Shown here in pieces: positions 22,052-32,606 of a stretch of 64,000 nucleotides of DNA; position 1 is the stretch's first letter, and every line of letters begins with the position of its first letter. The notes below the pieces were generated by a model. It had not been told where the DNA came from, searched no databases, and was given only the letters and a program-made list of their open reading frames with translations. The DNA is from Chondrosia reniformis (taxonomy: Eukaryota > Porifera > Demospongiae > Chondrillida > Chondrillidae), in assembly GCA_947172415.1 (NCBI GenBank), contig OX359199.1, forward strand, positions 6,959,884 through 7,023,883, read 5' to 3'. Made by a program: the position numbers and the translations under genes.

Positions 22052-22627
22052 ATGGGTCAATTGTGGTCACATTTGAAAAGCTTGTATGATTCATTGGGCA
22101 GAACAGAAGCTCGCATTTTGATGCTCGGTTTGGATGCAGCTGGAAAAACGACAATACTCTACAAGTTGAAACTCAATGAAAGCATTACAACACTTCCAAC
22201 AATTGGATTCAATGTAGAAAAAGTGTCTCCAACAAGCAATATTACTTTTACTGTCTGGGATGTGGGAGGTCAAGAGAGCATTAGAAAACTCTGGCATCAC
22301 TACTTCTATGGAAGTGAGGGACTTATCTATGTAGTAGACAGTGCAGACTCAATGAGGTTTGAGGAAGCAAAGTCAGAGCTTGATTGGATCCTGAACGAAG
22401 ATGAGATGAGGGGAGTTCCCTTAGTCATATTAGCTAATAAACAGGACTTGCCTAATGCTACTAAACCTTCAGAATTGGCAGAAAAACTTGGACTACATCA
22501 GTTAAAGAACAGACAATGGTACATACAAGGATCCTGTGCCGTTAATGGAGATGGAATATATGAAGGACTTGATAAATTAACAGGTTTAGTCAAAAAGTTC
22601 CAAAAAGAAAAAGATAACTATACATGA
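22052..22627 (+). CDS. ARF-family small GTPase, ARF6-like, intronless
   Basis: A single 191-codon exon. It starts MGQLWS, so Gly2 can be N-myristoylated, and has [10 protein letters not shown] (P-loop), PTIGFN (switch 1 threonine), WDVGGQE (switch 2), NKQDLP and SCAVNGDG (nucleotide base contacts). The ...[20 protein letters not shown] and [11 protein letters not shown] stretches look more like ARF6 than ARF1, but [14 protein letters not shown] is divergent and the charged C-terminal tail is longer than usual. ARFs cycle GTP/GDP to recruit coats and lipid-modifying enzymes to membranes. The lack of introns in an intron-dense region suggests an old retrocopy that acquired a TATA promoter. The frame and all G-motifs are intact, so it is probably functional. 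Confidence 0.92.
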   Translation: MGQLWSHLKSLYDSLGRTEARILMLGLDAAGKTTILYKLKLNESITTLPTIGFNVEKVSPTSNITFTVWDVGGQESIRKLWHHYFYGSEGLIYVVDSADSMRFEEAKSELDWILNEDEMRGVPLVILANKQDLPNATKPSELAEKLGLHQLKNRQWYIQGSCAVNGDGIYEGLDKLTGLVKKFQKEKDNYT

Positions 22628-22787
22628 ATAGACATTTGGTTATTAATATTTTATTTATTCTACCACTGTACAAAGCTAAGAACTGGTTCACTCCTCCAGA
22701 TATACACAATTGCACAATTATCTAAATGTATTATTCAAATTACAAATTCAAATATACAAACCAATTTCTTGTTAAAATACCTAAATA

Positions 22788-23826
22788 TTAAGTGTGTGAT
22801 GCAATTGCTCTTTCTATATCTTCAACCTGGGACATCAGCATCTTGACATCTTTATCATTTAGCTCAAAATGTACAACATCTGATGCCTGTTAAAGAAAAA
22901 CAAAGAATTATCTAATAATAATAATAATAGTTTATTAACATGACACATGCAGAGGGTTGCATACCAAGCTGGGCCCATGAGTCATCATTCACATGTACAT
23001 TTCATTCCCCAACTCATTACACCAATATCAACATTAAAAACCCCATATCATATCATATGTCATATATTCACAAGCTTAAGACAATTACACAATGATGACC
23101 AAACTAGCCTTCTTGTCTGGAGGGCCAAGTTGAATCTCCACTATGGCTGATGTCTGGTTTAGCTCCGATATGTGTCTGGCCTTGCTGCAGGCATCGACTC
23201 TCCAACTAAGTGATTTCAGTTCATTGTCCCAGGTTGTTAGGGCAACCAGCTTTTCATGTATCTATATGCATATCCAAAGCTGTCAAACCTCACAAACGTA
23301 ACTCATATTGATTTATAGATGGCTTACCCCTTAAGTGCTCATATACACAGCCCCTCCCCCTTAGTAACATGCAGAGGTATAAGGGTGTTCACCTTATTCT
23401 TCTGCAACTTCCAGAATTTTGTCAATGTTGCTGCATCGCTACTACTGAGATATCCCTGGAAGCACAAAGATATATTCGGTAGACCTGACAGGTGAATGAG
23501 GTGTGTCACGTGCACCAAATCTTACATCTTTCTTTTTCATTTGAGATTGTAAAAAGATATCAAGCTGGTTAAAGTCCATATCTGAAGTAACTATACTATT
23601 AATCAGCTTTTCAAACTTGCTCACTAGCGCAGAATACTCTACATACACAAAAACCTCCAATTTGCACTGACACTACGCATTATTTAAGTTGTTTACCATC
23701 TCTATCCATTCCATCTAGGACCTGATCGCGAAGCATTTCATCAGAAATTTCTTCGTCAAAGTATTTTCTCTTTGCAATTCCATTTAGGAAGGCTAGTAAC
23801 TTTTTGTTAACAGTTGCTCCTTCCAT
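22788..23826 (-). CDS. COMMD1: COMM domain-containing protein 1
   Basis: The minus-strand gene starts at ATG 23826 (MEGATVNKKLLAFLNGIAKR) and ends with TAA at 22788-22790. The N-terminal helical domain has SIVTSDMDFNQLDIFLQSQM followed by KKKDGYLSSSDAATLTKFWK, nearly the same order as human COMMD1 (SIASADMDFNQLEAFLTAQT). The C-terminal COMM domain reads LKSLSWRVDACSKARHIS, then SAIVEIQLG, then VVHFELNDKDVKMLMSQVED. COMMD1 is part of the Commander/CCC complex in endosomal recycling, copper handling and NF-kB control. The intron 22890-23099 is mostly occupied by a SINE-like element. It is head-to-head with PSMD4. Confidence 0.93.
22913..23090 (-). mobile_element. SINE/LINE-3'-end-like insertion in a COMMD1 intron
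   Basis: Read on the minus strand this ends in GCATGTGTCATGTTAATAAA and then an (ATT)n tail (22915-22932). The element at 58128-58360 ends in GCATGTGGCACGTTAAATAA and an (AAT)n tail. The shared 3' end plus microsatellite tail is typical of retroposons that use one LINE machinery. The upstream limit is not clear; I see no coding sequence. Confidence 0.55.
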
Positions 23827-23898
23827 ATCTTACCAATTGAGGGAAACCCTACTATTATCTTGGGCTGTATTATCTATATAGCTACAGTCAGCAATAAA
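23827..23898. promoter_or_regulatory. 72-bp bidirectional promoter interval, COMMD1 / PSMD4
   Basis: The start codons of COMMD1 (23826, minus) and PSMD4 (23899, plus) are only 72 bp apart. Both promoters must share this interval or overlap the first exons. No motif is asserted. Confidence 0.6.
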
Positions 23899-26800
23899 AT
23901 GGCGCAAGAAGCAACGCTTGTCTGGTGAGTATTTGTTGAACATATTACGATATCAGCCTATCATTGTGTGTTGATTATGAATTGTATGTTGGTTTAGGAA
24001 TTATTGTACCATTCTCTAAGTTAAGGCTGACTGTTTTTGTATCTTATGTAGCCTTGACAACAGCGATTGGATGCGAAACGGAGATTTCATCCCGACTAGG
24101 CTGGACTCGCAGACGGACGCTGTGAACCTGGTATGCAGATCCAAATTGAGACAGAATCCTGAAAACACTGTAGGAATAATGACCTTGGCCGAGTATGTCA
24201 TTTCTGGGGACACTGATGTGTTTAATTGTCATGCTACCCATTGTCCCTTTCCTCCAGTACCCAAGTGTTATCTACCCTCACTACTGACGTGAATAACGTG
24301 TTGAACAAGATGAGGCATGTTCAGCCGGAGGGTACAGTCAAGTTTCTTAGTGGCGTGCGAATAGCTCATGTACGTACGTATGTATGTACGTATGTATGTA
24401 CGTATGTATGTATGTTGGATGGTTGTTTGACATGTAGTTTGATTAGTATATAGTTCCATGTTTGTTGAATAAATTACGTAGATCTTTGCTACATTTTTGA
24501 GTACTAGTGTGAATACCAGCATAATTGGGGTTGTTACTCTAGAGGCAGAGAGTATCTCGTGTTCCAGATGACTTGATGATTCTTCTGTAAAGTGTTCATG
24601 TTCTGTTTTTGTTTAGCTTGTTTTGAAACATCGACAAAATAAATTGCAGAAAATGAGATTAATTATATTCATAGCCAGTCCCCTTGAAAACAGCAGTAAA
24701 GAGGTAAGCAAGAAGTTCACCACTCCTCTAGACATGCATTGCTATTCAATTAATAAATATTTAATGGATTTATCTTTAAACTTTACATGAAAAACTAAGT
24801 AAATTGATTTTTTATATCTTCAGTTGGAACAATTGGGAAAGAAGCTAAAGAAAGAGAAGGTAAACGTTGATGTGGTAGTCTTTGGTGAGCACGAACAAAA
24901 CGAACCTCTGTTGACTGGTTTCATTGAAGCACTCAATGGGAAGGAAGGGAAAAAGTTAGTTTGGTGACTGCAATATACGCCAATGGATGCAGATTTCTAT
25001 TAGCAGATGTTTATTCAAAGGGGTATTTGTCTCATTAGAGAGAGGCCTCTTTCCATTTGGTCATTTTTGACCTGGCATCAATGTTGAGCCCGGCTTCTAT
25101 AAATGTTTGTTTTGACATTTCTACTGCAGTAGAAACGTCACAATTAGTTACACTTCAACCCAGTATGTTGGTTTGCGAGAAACTTCCTTATTTAAGAATA
25201 GCCAAGCTGACCCTAGGCTCTACACACAGTACATATATAGTCAGTAATCTTGAGGAGAGCTATGACTAGAATATTTTTGTTTGTCTGCACCTGAAGTTCA
25301 CACCTAATAGCTATCCAACCCGGAGGTCCCATGTTGTCCGATGCCCTCTCCACGTCACCCATCTTGAGAGCTGAAGATGGTACCTCACTAGCACCGGCTG
25401 GATCAGGCTTTGAGTATGGAATTGATCCATCAGAAGATCCTGAACTAGCCATGGTAAGGGACTGTCTGTGTCCATCGGGAGGCAATAAGAGATTTAGTGT
25501 ATATTAGCAGCCATCAGAAATGCCCCCACTGCCACAGATATATAAATTTACATAGTTTTGATCATTTTCAGAATACTTGCATGCAGATATGGAAGTTGGT
25601 CAAGAGGTCACCTTTTAGTGGGTTGGTGAGAATGCCTTCACTAGAGTATCCTCTCATTGGAATTTGTACCATTCTGAATGCATTTTACAGCTGTTTCCTC
25701 CATATCTCAATCAAGCTGCATATTTGTACTTATAATCAGACATACACAGCTTGTTGACTTGACTTGCTACATGTGGTAACAATGTAATGTCATATAAGGC
25801 CTCATTGGTTAGATAACCTCATAACCCAAAGGGGATTGTTCATGATAAGGGTGAGACCCTAGGCTTGAAGGTCAAATGTTTCAATCCTGTGGATCTTCTT
25901 TAGTGACTGGTCACATGACTCAAGAAGAATCAACTGCATCTCCAAAATGCTCTTCAAGCCTAGGTTCCCATCCTTATCATCATTTGATGAAGACAGCCAT
26001 AGTTTACAACTTTGTATTATTATTAAATAACTTATTTAGCCTTTTCTGCAAAAGAATCATGATAGTGTAATGTCATATAAGCTGTTTCCATGACAACAGG
26101 CTATCCGTGTGTCACTAGAAGAACAGAGGCAGAGACAAGAGGACGAGGCAAAGAGGGTACAGGTCACTTCCTTGAGTGAAGGGCAGCCAGAGCCGGTGGG
26201 GATGGACGTTGGGGAGTCAACCCTGGCCTCAGCCCTGGGACAGTCCCTCCCAACAGCTGAAGTGGTGGCTGCTACAGATGGACCTCCAGTTAGTAGGAAT
26301 TTATTTACTTTGACCTTGAAACCTTGGAACAGAGGGCAGCATTTTGTAGATTTCATCATATAGTGTATCTGTCCTGAGAAACTACATACGTATTTAGTAC
26401 AGCAATGTCGTGCAGTATTGTCCTGACCTACGTATCTATAAAAGGGTGTTTTATCTTAAGTTTGTTATTTACAGATCATAAGTGCTTTATTTACAGATCA
26501 TAAGTGTTATATTTATGGATCATTAGGATTTCTCAGCTATGACAGAGGAGGAGCAGATGGCTTATGCCATCCAAATGTCTATGCAGGGAGGTGAAGATCA
26601 AGGTAAGTCTAAAGAGATGACACAACTTGTCCTTTTCTGCTGATAATGAAACAGGTCAGATTGTGTACATATTCCCATTCCCATTCCCATTCCCATTTGT
26701 AATAGGAATGGAAATGGAAGAGGGTGAATCTACACAGGAGAGGGAAAGCAGTGGTAAGTACATACGTAGGTCAGGAAAGAGTTGCATTTCTTGTCTTTGT

Positions 26801-27039
26801 TTGGAAATTGGAAGTTTGTTGTCAAATTCTGAGAAATAAAATATTTAACTTTCCTAGTTGAAGCAGACATGGATGAGTTGTTACAAGATAAAGATTTTCT
26901 ACAAAGCACGTTTGCAGCATTGCCAGGAGTGAACCCAGACGAGGTGTTACAAATGATGCAAGAAGAACAAGACCAGCAGATGGAAGGAAATGATGACGAC
27001 GAAAGCAAGAAGAACAAGGACGTGCAGAAGGGCAAATAG
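23899..27039 (+). CDS. PSMD4: 26S proteasome subunit Rpn10 (PSMD4)
   Basis: The gene starts at 23899 ([20 protein letters not shown] across the first intron) and ends with TAG at 27037-27039. The N-terminal VWA domain follows Rpn10 closely: [82 protein letters not shown]. Then [12 protein letters not shown] leads into [17 protein letters not shown] (ubiquitin-interacting motif 1) and [18 protein letters not shown] (motif 2), and a charged Lys-rich tail. It is a ubiquitin receptor at the base/lid junction of the 26S proteasome. An exon ending at 26290 has extra sequence between the two motifs relative to vertebrates. A partial copy lies at 30.7-32.6 kb. Confidence 0.95.
24370..24416. repeat. 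(GTACGTAT)n microsatellite at a PSMD4 splice donor
   Basis: Tandem GTACGTAT/GTATGTAC units start at the intron donor after the exon ending RIAH (donor GTACGT at 24370). The first unit supplies the donor and several further GTACGT/GTATGT donor-like hexamers follow. Confidence 0.8.
25783..26081 (+). mobile_element. SINE-like insertion with 16-bp target-site duplications in a PSMD4 intron
   Basis: The element (25799-26065, 267 bp) is flanked by perfect 16-bp direct repeats, TGTAATGTCATATAAG, at 25783-25798 and 26066-26081. The duplicated locus at about 31784-31805 has one copy of this site and no insertion, so the borders are defined by comparison inside the window. The 5' part resembles a tRNA-derived head: TGGTTAGATAACC as an A-box-like element and GTTTCAATCC (25878-25887) as a B-box-like element. 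The 3' part ends AT-rich without a long poly-A. No ORF is present. Confidence 0.8.
26667..26698. repeat. (CCCATT)n microsatellite in PSMD4 intron
   Basis: About five tandem CCCATT units followed by GTAATAGGAATGG, which is partly self-complementary to the array (ATGGGAAT/AATGGAAATGG). The same array is kept in the pseudogene copy at 32270-32296. Confidence 0.8.
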
Positions 27040-27239
27040 ACTTTGGCTATTACCATTACTTGTAACTGTGATTATTATAGCATTGATGAAATAATAATTG
27101 TTGTTAATAGTGTTGAAATATTGAATGTCACCCCTTAAGTATCATCATTACAAAAGAATATTTATTATTACCTGTAAATGATAATAAACATCTTTTGTGA
27201 ATTGTTTTCATTGAAAAGAATACTCTAAAACACCTTAAT

Positions 27240-27957
27240 TGTCTTCAGTAGCTAGTCGGATGTCTTCAGTAACTAGTATATAACTATATAGTCAATTATC
27301 TTTAGTAACTAGTCTGATGTTATAGTCTCCTTAGACCAGTAAGTCTTATATATATCTATATGTGTATGGATGCATTTAGAGGTTCAAAGTATAATTGAAG
27401 TGATATGAAATCACAACAATTATCAAACGTCATGAAGGGGGAAAACGTGAAAGAAGCAATAGTTGGGAATTTGCCAGTACAGCTGCTTATGACCACCAGT
27501 GCTCTGTCACTGACCTAAATTGCTAGAGTCATTAATCTTTCTGATCCCAACCTGCCCAATATCTGCCAGCTGACACACAAGGATGTACATACTATCCTTC
27601 TAGTTATGAACTATGAATATAATTAATTACAGAATATGAACCAGCAAATATATATATTTATGGGAGTGAACTACGAAAATGATAAAATATGAATATGAGT
27701 GTTTGCTGATGTGATGAACCATGAATATCATTAGGTGCTTTAGCTTGTTACAAAGTCCTGAATGCCAACAAATACAAAGCACATTGGCTGTTGTAAAACA
27801 AAAGCTGAAGCTTCAACATGGTGAGCACTTTGAATCCCAATTAAATGACCAGGATAAAAGGTCACTGAAAACTGCAGAGGTGAGTTTTAGCTTCCTATCC
27901 AATAATCTCTCAGGGACACCCTACCTGACTGACACTGGCAAATCCAAGAAAATCTAG
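27240..27957 (+). pseudogene. Broken copy of the 5' part of the IP3 receptor-like gene
   Basis: Three blocks match the downstream receptor gene in order: 27240-27400 (like 34255-34365), 27401-27560 (like 34370-34640, with most of the ICVWPAGLSQTDPNLPN exon deleted) and 27700-27957 (like 34870-35090). In the last block the exon reading LNANKYKA...LAVVKQKLKLQ has a 5-bp insertion near its start and a 9-bp deletion compared with the intact exon at 34908-35042. There is no counterpart here of the receptor's first exon and promoter (33.7 kb). It is the left product of a tandem duplication and cannot encode the N-terminal domain. Confidence 0.85.
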
Positions 27958-29140
27958 TATAGCAAACACAACTTATATGATACAGAGAGCCTGTTGAGCA
28001 TGTATCACACATCTCTCCCAGTAGCTAGGAGGTATAGCTACTAGGGATTGGTAGACATGCTAAATCTAGTAGTCCCTTTGAACAGATGTAATAATGTAGG
28101 TCCTTTATAGTTGTTTAAGTTTTACTCACTGCTAATTCCATACATTTTTTTCCCTTAATCCAATACTTTCTTTCAATCTATTTTCCCTCTTGAATGGGTT
28201 AAGCCAATAACTCTAATGATTGATCTCTACCACTCAGTCCTTCTTCTTTCTTAATTGGACATGTTGCTAGGTAACTGATATTTGATTTACATTTCTTCTG
28301 TAATACAGCAAATGAATACACAATAAGCTATATACTTGTGTAATCAAATATCAGTTTCTATAAATTAAACTTAAAGTACAAATTACATTTTGAACAGTCT
28401 CACAAGAAGTCTAAGTATTCTTACATGATGATTCAAATGCTATTCATTTACTTAAAGGGAAAACAAACGTCATAGCCTTCATTCTAAACAAGATAACCTA
28501 CCAATCAGCATAGTTTAGGGCATGTACAACGCCAATATTCCTCAATTGAGCTTCAGTAATAACGGCCATTTTGGATTCACAAATTGATCGAGAGTTAAGC
28601 ATGAATAATGTAATACACCATTCCTTCCTACATGCTTTGCTCCACTGGGCCAGACAGCTGTTTCTAGGAATACCACCCTTCATCAGAGACTCTTAAAGTC
28701 TTTCTGAAAGTTCTTCGATTTATTAAATAAGAAACTCAATAGATGCTAGGCCTATACCTCGCGATTCTCATATTTAAATTTTTAATTAGAGAAGGTGCAA
28801 TGTGCATATAAAGATATGTACGATATAATTATAAATCTTATCTGTGATTCTTGTTAACGACTACATCTTTATCCTTGATTCTCCTGAGTTGTGTATGAAA
28901 CATGCTGCTTGATATCATGTCAATTCATGCACTATCAAAAGCTTGTACATGCATATGTTACTTCTTAAGCAATTAGAGGTTCATTGAGATTGATAACTTG
29001 TTTTTTAATTAAGCACTTCTATACATGGGGATCACTGTACATCTTATGATTTGCTTCGCTGAATAGTCATGATTGATTTCTAGTCGAAACTCAATAACAA
29101 TAACAGCTTGCTGAATAGGCCGGGTTATGTTCTGCATGTT
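27958..29140. other. AT-rich intergenic stretch, no gene recognised
   Basis: Low-complexity AT-rich DNA. Small open frames (for example minus 28498-28683) show no family resemblance and no consistent splice context. I see no RNA gene or repeat array. Confidence 0.4.
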
Positions 29141-29149
29141 GTCTATTGT

Positions 29150-29960
29150 ACTTGAACATGACCTCGAAAACAATAAGCAAAATTTTCGTTCCACGATTTT
29201 CCGCCAAGTTCACGATGTTTCCCGCCGACAATTTCTAATAAATAGGCAAGGAAATTTTTAGTCTTTGGCCTCCGGGCTATCAACTCTGGAGGTCTACTTT
29301 GGTGTGGATCGATGCGAAAACCGTGGTAGGAGCACGACCATGGTACCATGCGACAAAGGGTCATCGGTGTTCGTATAGTGGGGTGGTCTCTCTACCTATG
29401 GGTTAGTGCCTGGAGATGTATCTCACTATTAATCCTGCTTGTGTGTTAAATTGGCACTTGCGGATTCTTGCTATACGACCCGTACCTGGAGGAGCGTGGG
29501 TCCAGTGCCACTACGTAGTCGGTCAGGAAGCTATTGTAGGCTGCCGCATCAGGTTGGTTTTGAAGACATTTAAAATTTGCATTACAATTGCAATTTCACA
29601 TGGTATTCTCTAATTCTTTTCTTATAGTTCATCGATGGGTCCCTACTCTAAAGCAACCTGGCCGATCCCAATGAGCTAAAGTCTGTGTACAGTGCTCTCA
29701 AGCTGCGTTGTGTGCACATGATGATTCTCATTGGTGGGAGTTTGTGGTCCGCCAGGGTCGGGCTTGTTCTGTCCGTAGCGTGAGGCAGTGCAGGACTAGT
29801 AACTGGTCACAGGTCGGTCAGGTACGCCGGACCGTTCCCGAGCAGCTTCTCTTACGACGCAAGTAGTGGAAGTGTCAAACAGAGTTGAGAAATCGGAGGC
29901 CTTTTGGGGCACGAAGTACTTCTACCTCCTCGTGGTGTGCCCTGGGATCGCCTTTACACT
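29150..29960. other. GC-richer island, possible decayed gene or mobile fragment
   Basis: Base composition changes sharply from the AT-rich flanks to a balanced, CG-containing segment. Frames on both strands are open for 50-70 codons and then broken by stops. A plus-strand frame after an acceptor-like TTTTCTTATAG near 29630 reads AKVCVQCSQAACAHDDSHWW and VVRQGRACSVRSVRQCRT, which looks protein-like but matches no family I recognise. It has no counterpart in the other duplicated copy. Confidence 0.35.
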
Positions 29961-30720
29961 CAGTAAAGTGATGCGAAAAGAAGTACTACATGCAGCACCG
30001 TTCCAGTAACATTCAAGAGAGCATGGTCTCTTTACAACCAAGAAGAACTTGTTTAAGAACTACACTGTTTTAGCATATATTTTTTTAAATGTATGTACAT
30101 GTATATTTCAGAATTGTCAAACAAAAATCATTGTTCAGTGGTTGTTGATAATGATGAATTCATAATGATATTGGTATAGATATATACATTAAAATATAAC
30201 CCAGCTCATTGCAAATGCATACATCTATGTAAGCATTCAGTATACTCTTGTAAATTATTGCATAACAAGTATTATAAGAAGTATCTATTGATGGTTTTAA
30301 GTATGACTGATTTTTTTCTGATCATAAAAATAATTATGCATGCTGTCCAAGAAATCACTAATTAATCATCGGCTGAGGCCAGAAAGTGGGCATGGGCATT
30401 AATCTAACCATATGTATGTTAATATGGTTTCCTCTGATTTATACATGAGATAAAATGTTGAATTTGTGAGTATTGATTAGTGTGTGGCTTAATAGTTAAT
30501 TCCATCTATGAATCAATGTGGAGTACTGAAAAGGATCAGTCAAACTACTTGCTATAGCCATGGCATGTCACATGTCCTGCACATACCAAGTTCTCTAAGT
30601 GATATTTACAGTGTTTGACTCAGCCTCTTAGTGTTACATATGGGTCTAACACTTGCTGGACACAAATGAAAAGTGAAAAGTGAAACTACAGTAGTTGTAC
30701 ACACTGCGATGCTTACATGA
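29961..30720. other. AT-rich intergenic stretch, nothing recognised
   Basis: AT-rich DNA with no extended open frame, no array and no RNA-like fold that I can point to. It ends where similarity to the PSMD4 intron begins. Confidence 0.4.
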
Positions 30721-32606
30721 AAAACTAGGTAAATTGATTTTTTTGTATATCTTCAGTTGGGAAAGAAGCTAAAGAAAGAGAAGGTAAATGTTGATGTGTT
30801 AGTCTTTGGTGATCAAAATGAACCTCTGTTGACTGGTTGCATTGAAGCACTCAATGGAAAAGAAGGGGAAAAGTAAGGAATTCCTTGCAATTGGTTACTC
30901 TGTATTCTGGGAAAGAGGCCATGGTTAGTTAGACAACAGATTTCTAAACTGTATATTACTTGAGACTTTTATGTTCCTTTGAAAATTCCAAGATATGATA
31001 AGCATTATTATTTAGGAAAGAAGCAAAAGAAAGAGAAGGTAAATGTTAATGTGTTAGTCTTTGGTAATCAAAACAAACCTCTGTTGACTGGTTTCATTGA
31101 AGCACTCAATGGAAAAGAAGGGAAAAGTAAGGAATTCATTGGTTACTCTGTATTCTGGGAAAGAGGCCATGGTTAGACAATAGATTTCTAAACTACTTCC
31201 TAGAACATTACTGTGGTAGGACTGGATGGGAGTAGAGGCAGTATGCATCTTGACCCAGTGTGTTGGTTTGAGAGATCCCATTTCTATATAAGAATAGCCT
31301 AACTGACCCCAATTCTATCCAACCCGGAGGTCCCATGTTGTCCGATGCCCTCTCCACGTCACCCATCTTGAGAGCTGAAGATGGTACCTCACTAGCACCG
31401 GCTGGATCAGGCTTTGAGTATGGAATTGATCCATCAGAAGATCCTGAACTAGCCATGGTAAGGGACTGTCTGTGTCCATCGGGAGGCAATAAGAGATTTA
31501 GTGTATATTAGCAGCCATCAGAAATGCCCCCACTGCCACAGATGTATAAATTTACATAGTTTTGATCATTTTCAGAATACTTGCATGCAGATATGGAAGT
31601 TGGTCAAGAGGTCACCTTTTAGTGGGTTGGTGAGAATGCCTTCACTAGAGTATCCTCTCATTGGAATTTGTACCATTCTGAATGCATTTTACAGCTGTTT
31701 CCTTCATATCTCAATCAAGCTGTATATTTGTACTTATAATCAGACATACACAGCTTGTTGACTTGACTTGCTACATGTGGTAACAATGTAATGTCATATA
31801 CATAAGCTGTTTCCATGACAACAGGCTATCCGTGTGTCACTAGAAGAACAGAGGCAGAGACAAGAGGACGAGGCAAAGAGGGTACAGGTCACTTCCTTGA
31901 GTGAAGGGCAGCCAGAGCCGGTGGGGATGGACATTGAGGAGTAGATTTGTAGATTTCATCATATAGTGTATCTGTCCTGAGAAACTACATATTTAGTACA
32001 GCAATGTCATGCAGTATTGTCCTGACCTATATATCTATAAAGTATATTTTCTTAAGTTTGTTATTTATGGATCATAAGTGCTTTATTTACAGATCATTAG
32101 TGTTATATTTATGGATCATTAGGATTTCTCAGCTATGACAGAGGAGGAGCAGATGGCTTATGCCATCCAAATGTCTATGCAGGGAGGTGAAGATCAAGGT
32201 AAGTCTAAAGAGATGACGTATACTTGTCCTTTTCTGCTGATAATGAAACAGGTCAGATTGTGTACATATTCCCATTCCCATTCCCATTCCCATTTGTAAT
32301 TGGAATGGAAATGGAAAAGGGTGAATCTACACAGGAGAGGGAAAGCAGTGGTAAGTACATACTAAGTTTAATCATTTTGTTGTCAAATCCTGAGAAACTA
32401 TTTAACCTGTTGTAACTTTCCTAGTTGAAGCAGACATGGATGAGTTGTTACAAGATAAAGATTTTCTACAAAGCACGTTTGCAGCATTGCCAGGAGTGAA
32501 CCCAGACGAGGTGTTACAAATGATGCAAGAAGAACAAGACCAGCAGATGGAAGGAAATGATGACGACGAAAGCAAGAAGAACAAGGACGTGCAGAAGGGC
32601 AAATAG
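30720..32606 (+). pseudogene. Truncated duplicate of PSMD4 (3' half only)
   Basis: This repeats PSMD4 from the intron before the [12 protein letters not shown] exon to the stop (TAG at 32604-32606). The first exons encoding most of the VWA domain are missing. The [13 protein letters not shown] exon is present twice (about 30760 and 31014, offset ~254 bp), each followed by a stop or shift instead of a proper donor. The UIM1 exon ends prematurely: VGMDIEE then TAG (31941-31943), with the remainder of that exon deleted. The UIM2 exon and the last exon ([20 protein letters not shown]) are almost unchanged. It lacks the SINE-like insertion of the parent. A spliced RNA could exist but no normal Rpn10 can be made. 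Confidence 0.9.

Noticed and set aside
25213-25485. Minus-strand ORF repeated at 31208-31489
   Set aside because: Both are antisense shadows of the PSMD4 exon and its duplicate; the duplication explains the repeated ORF.
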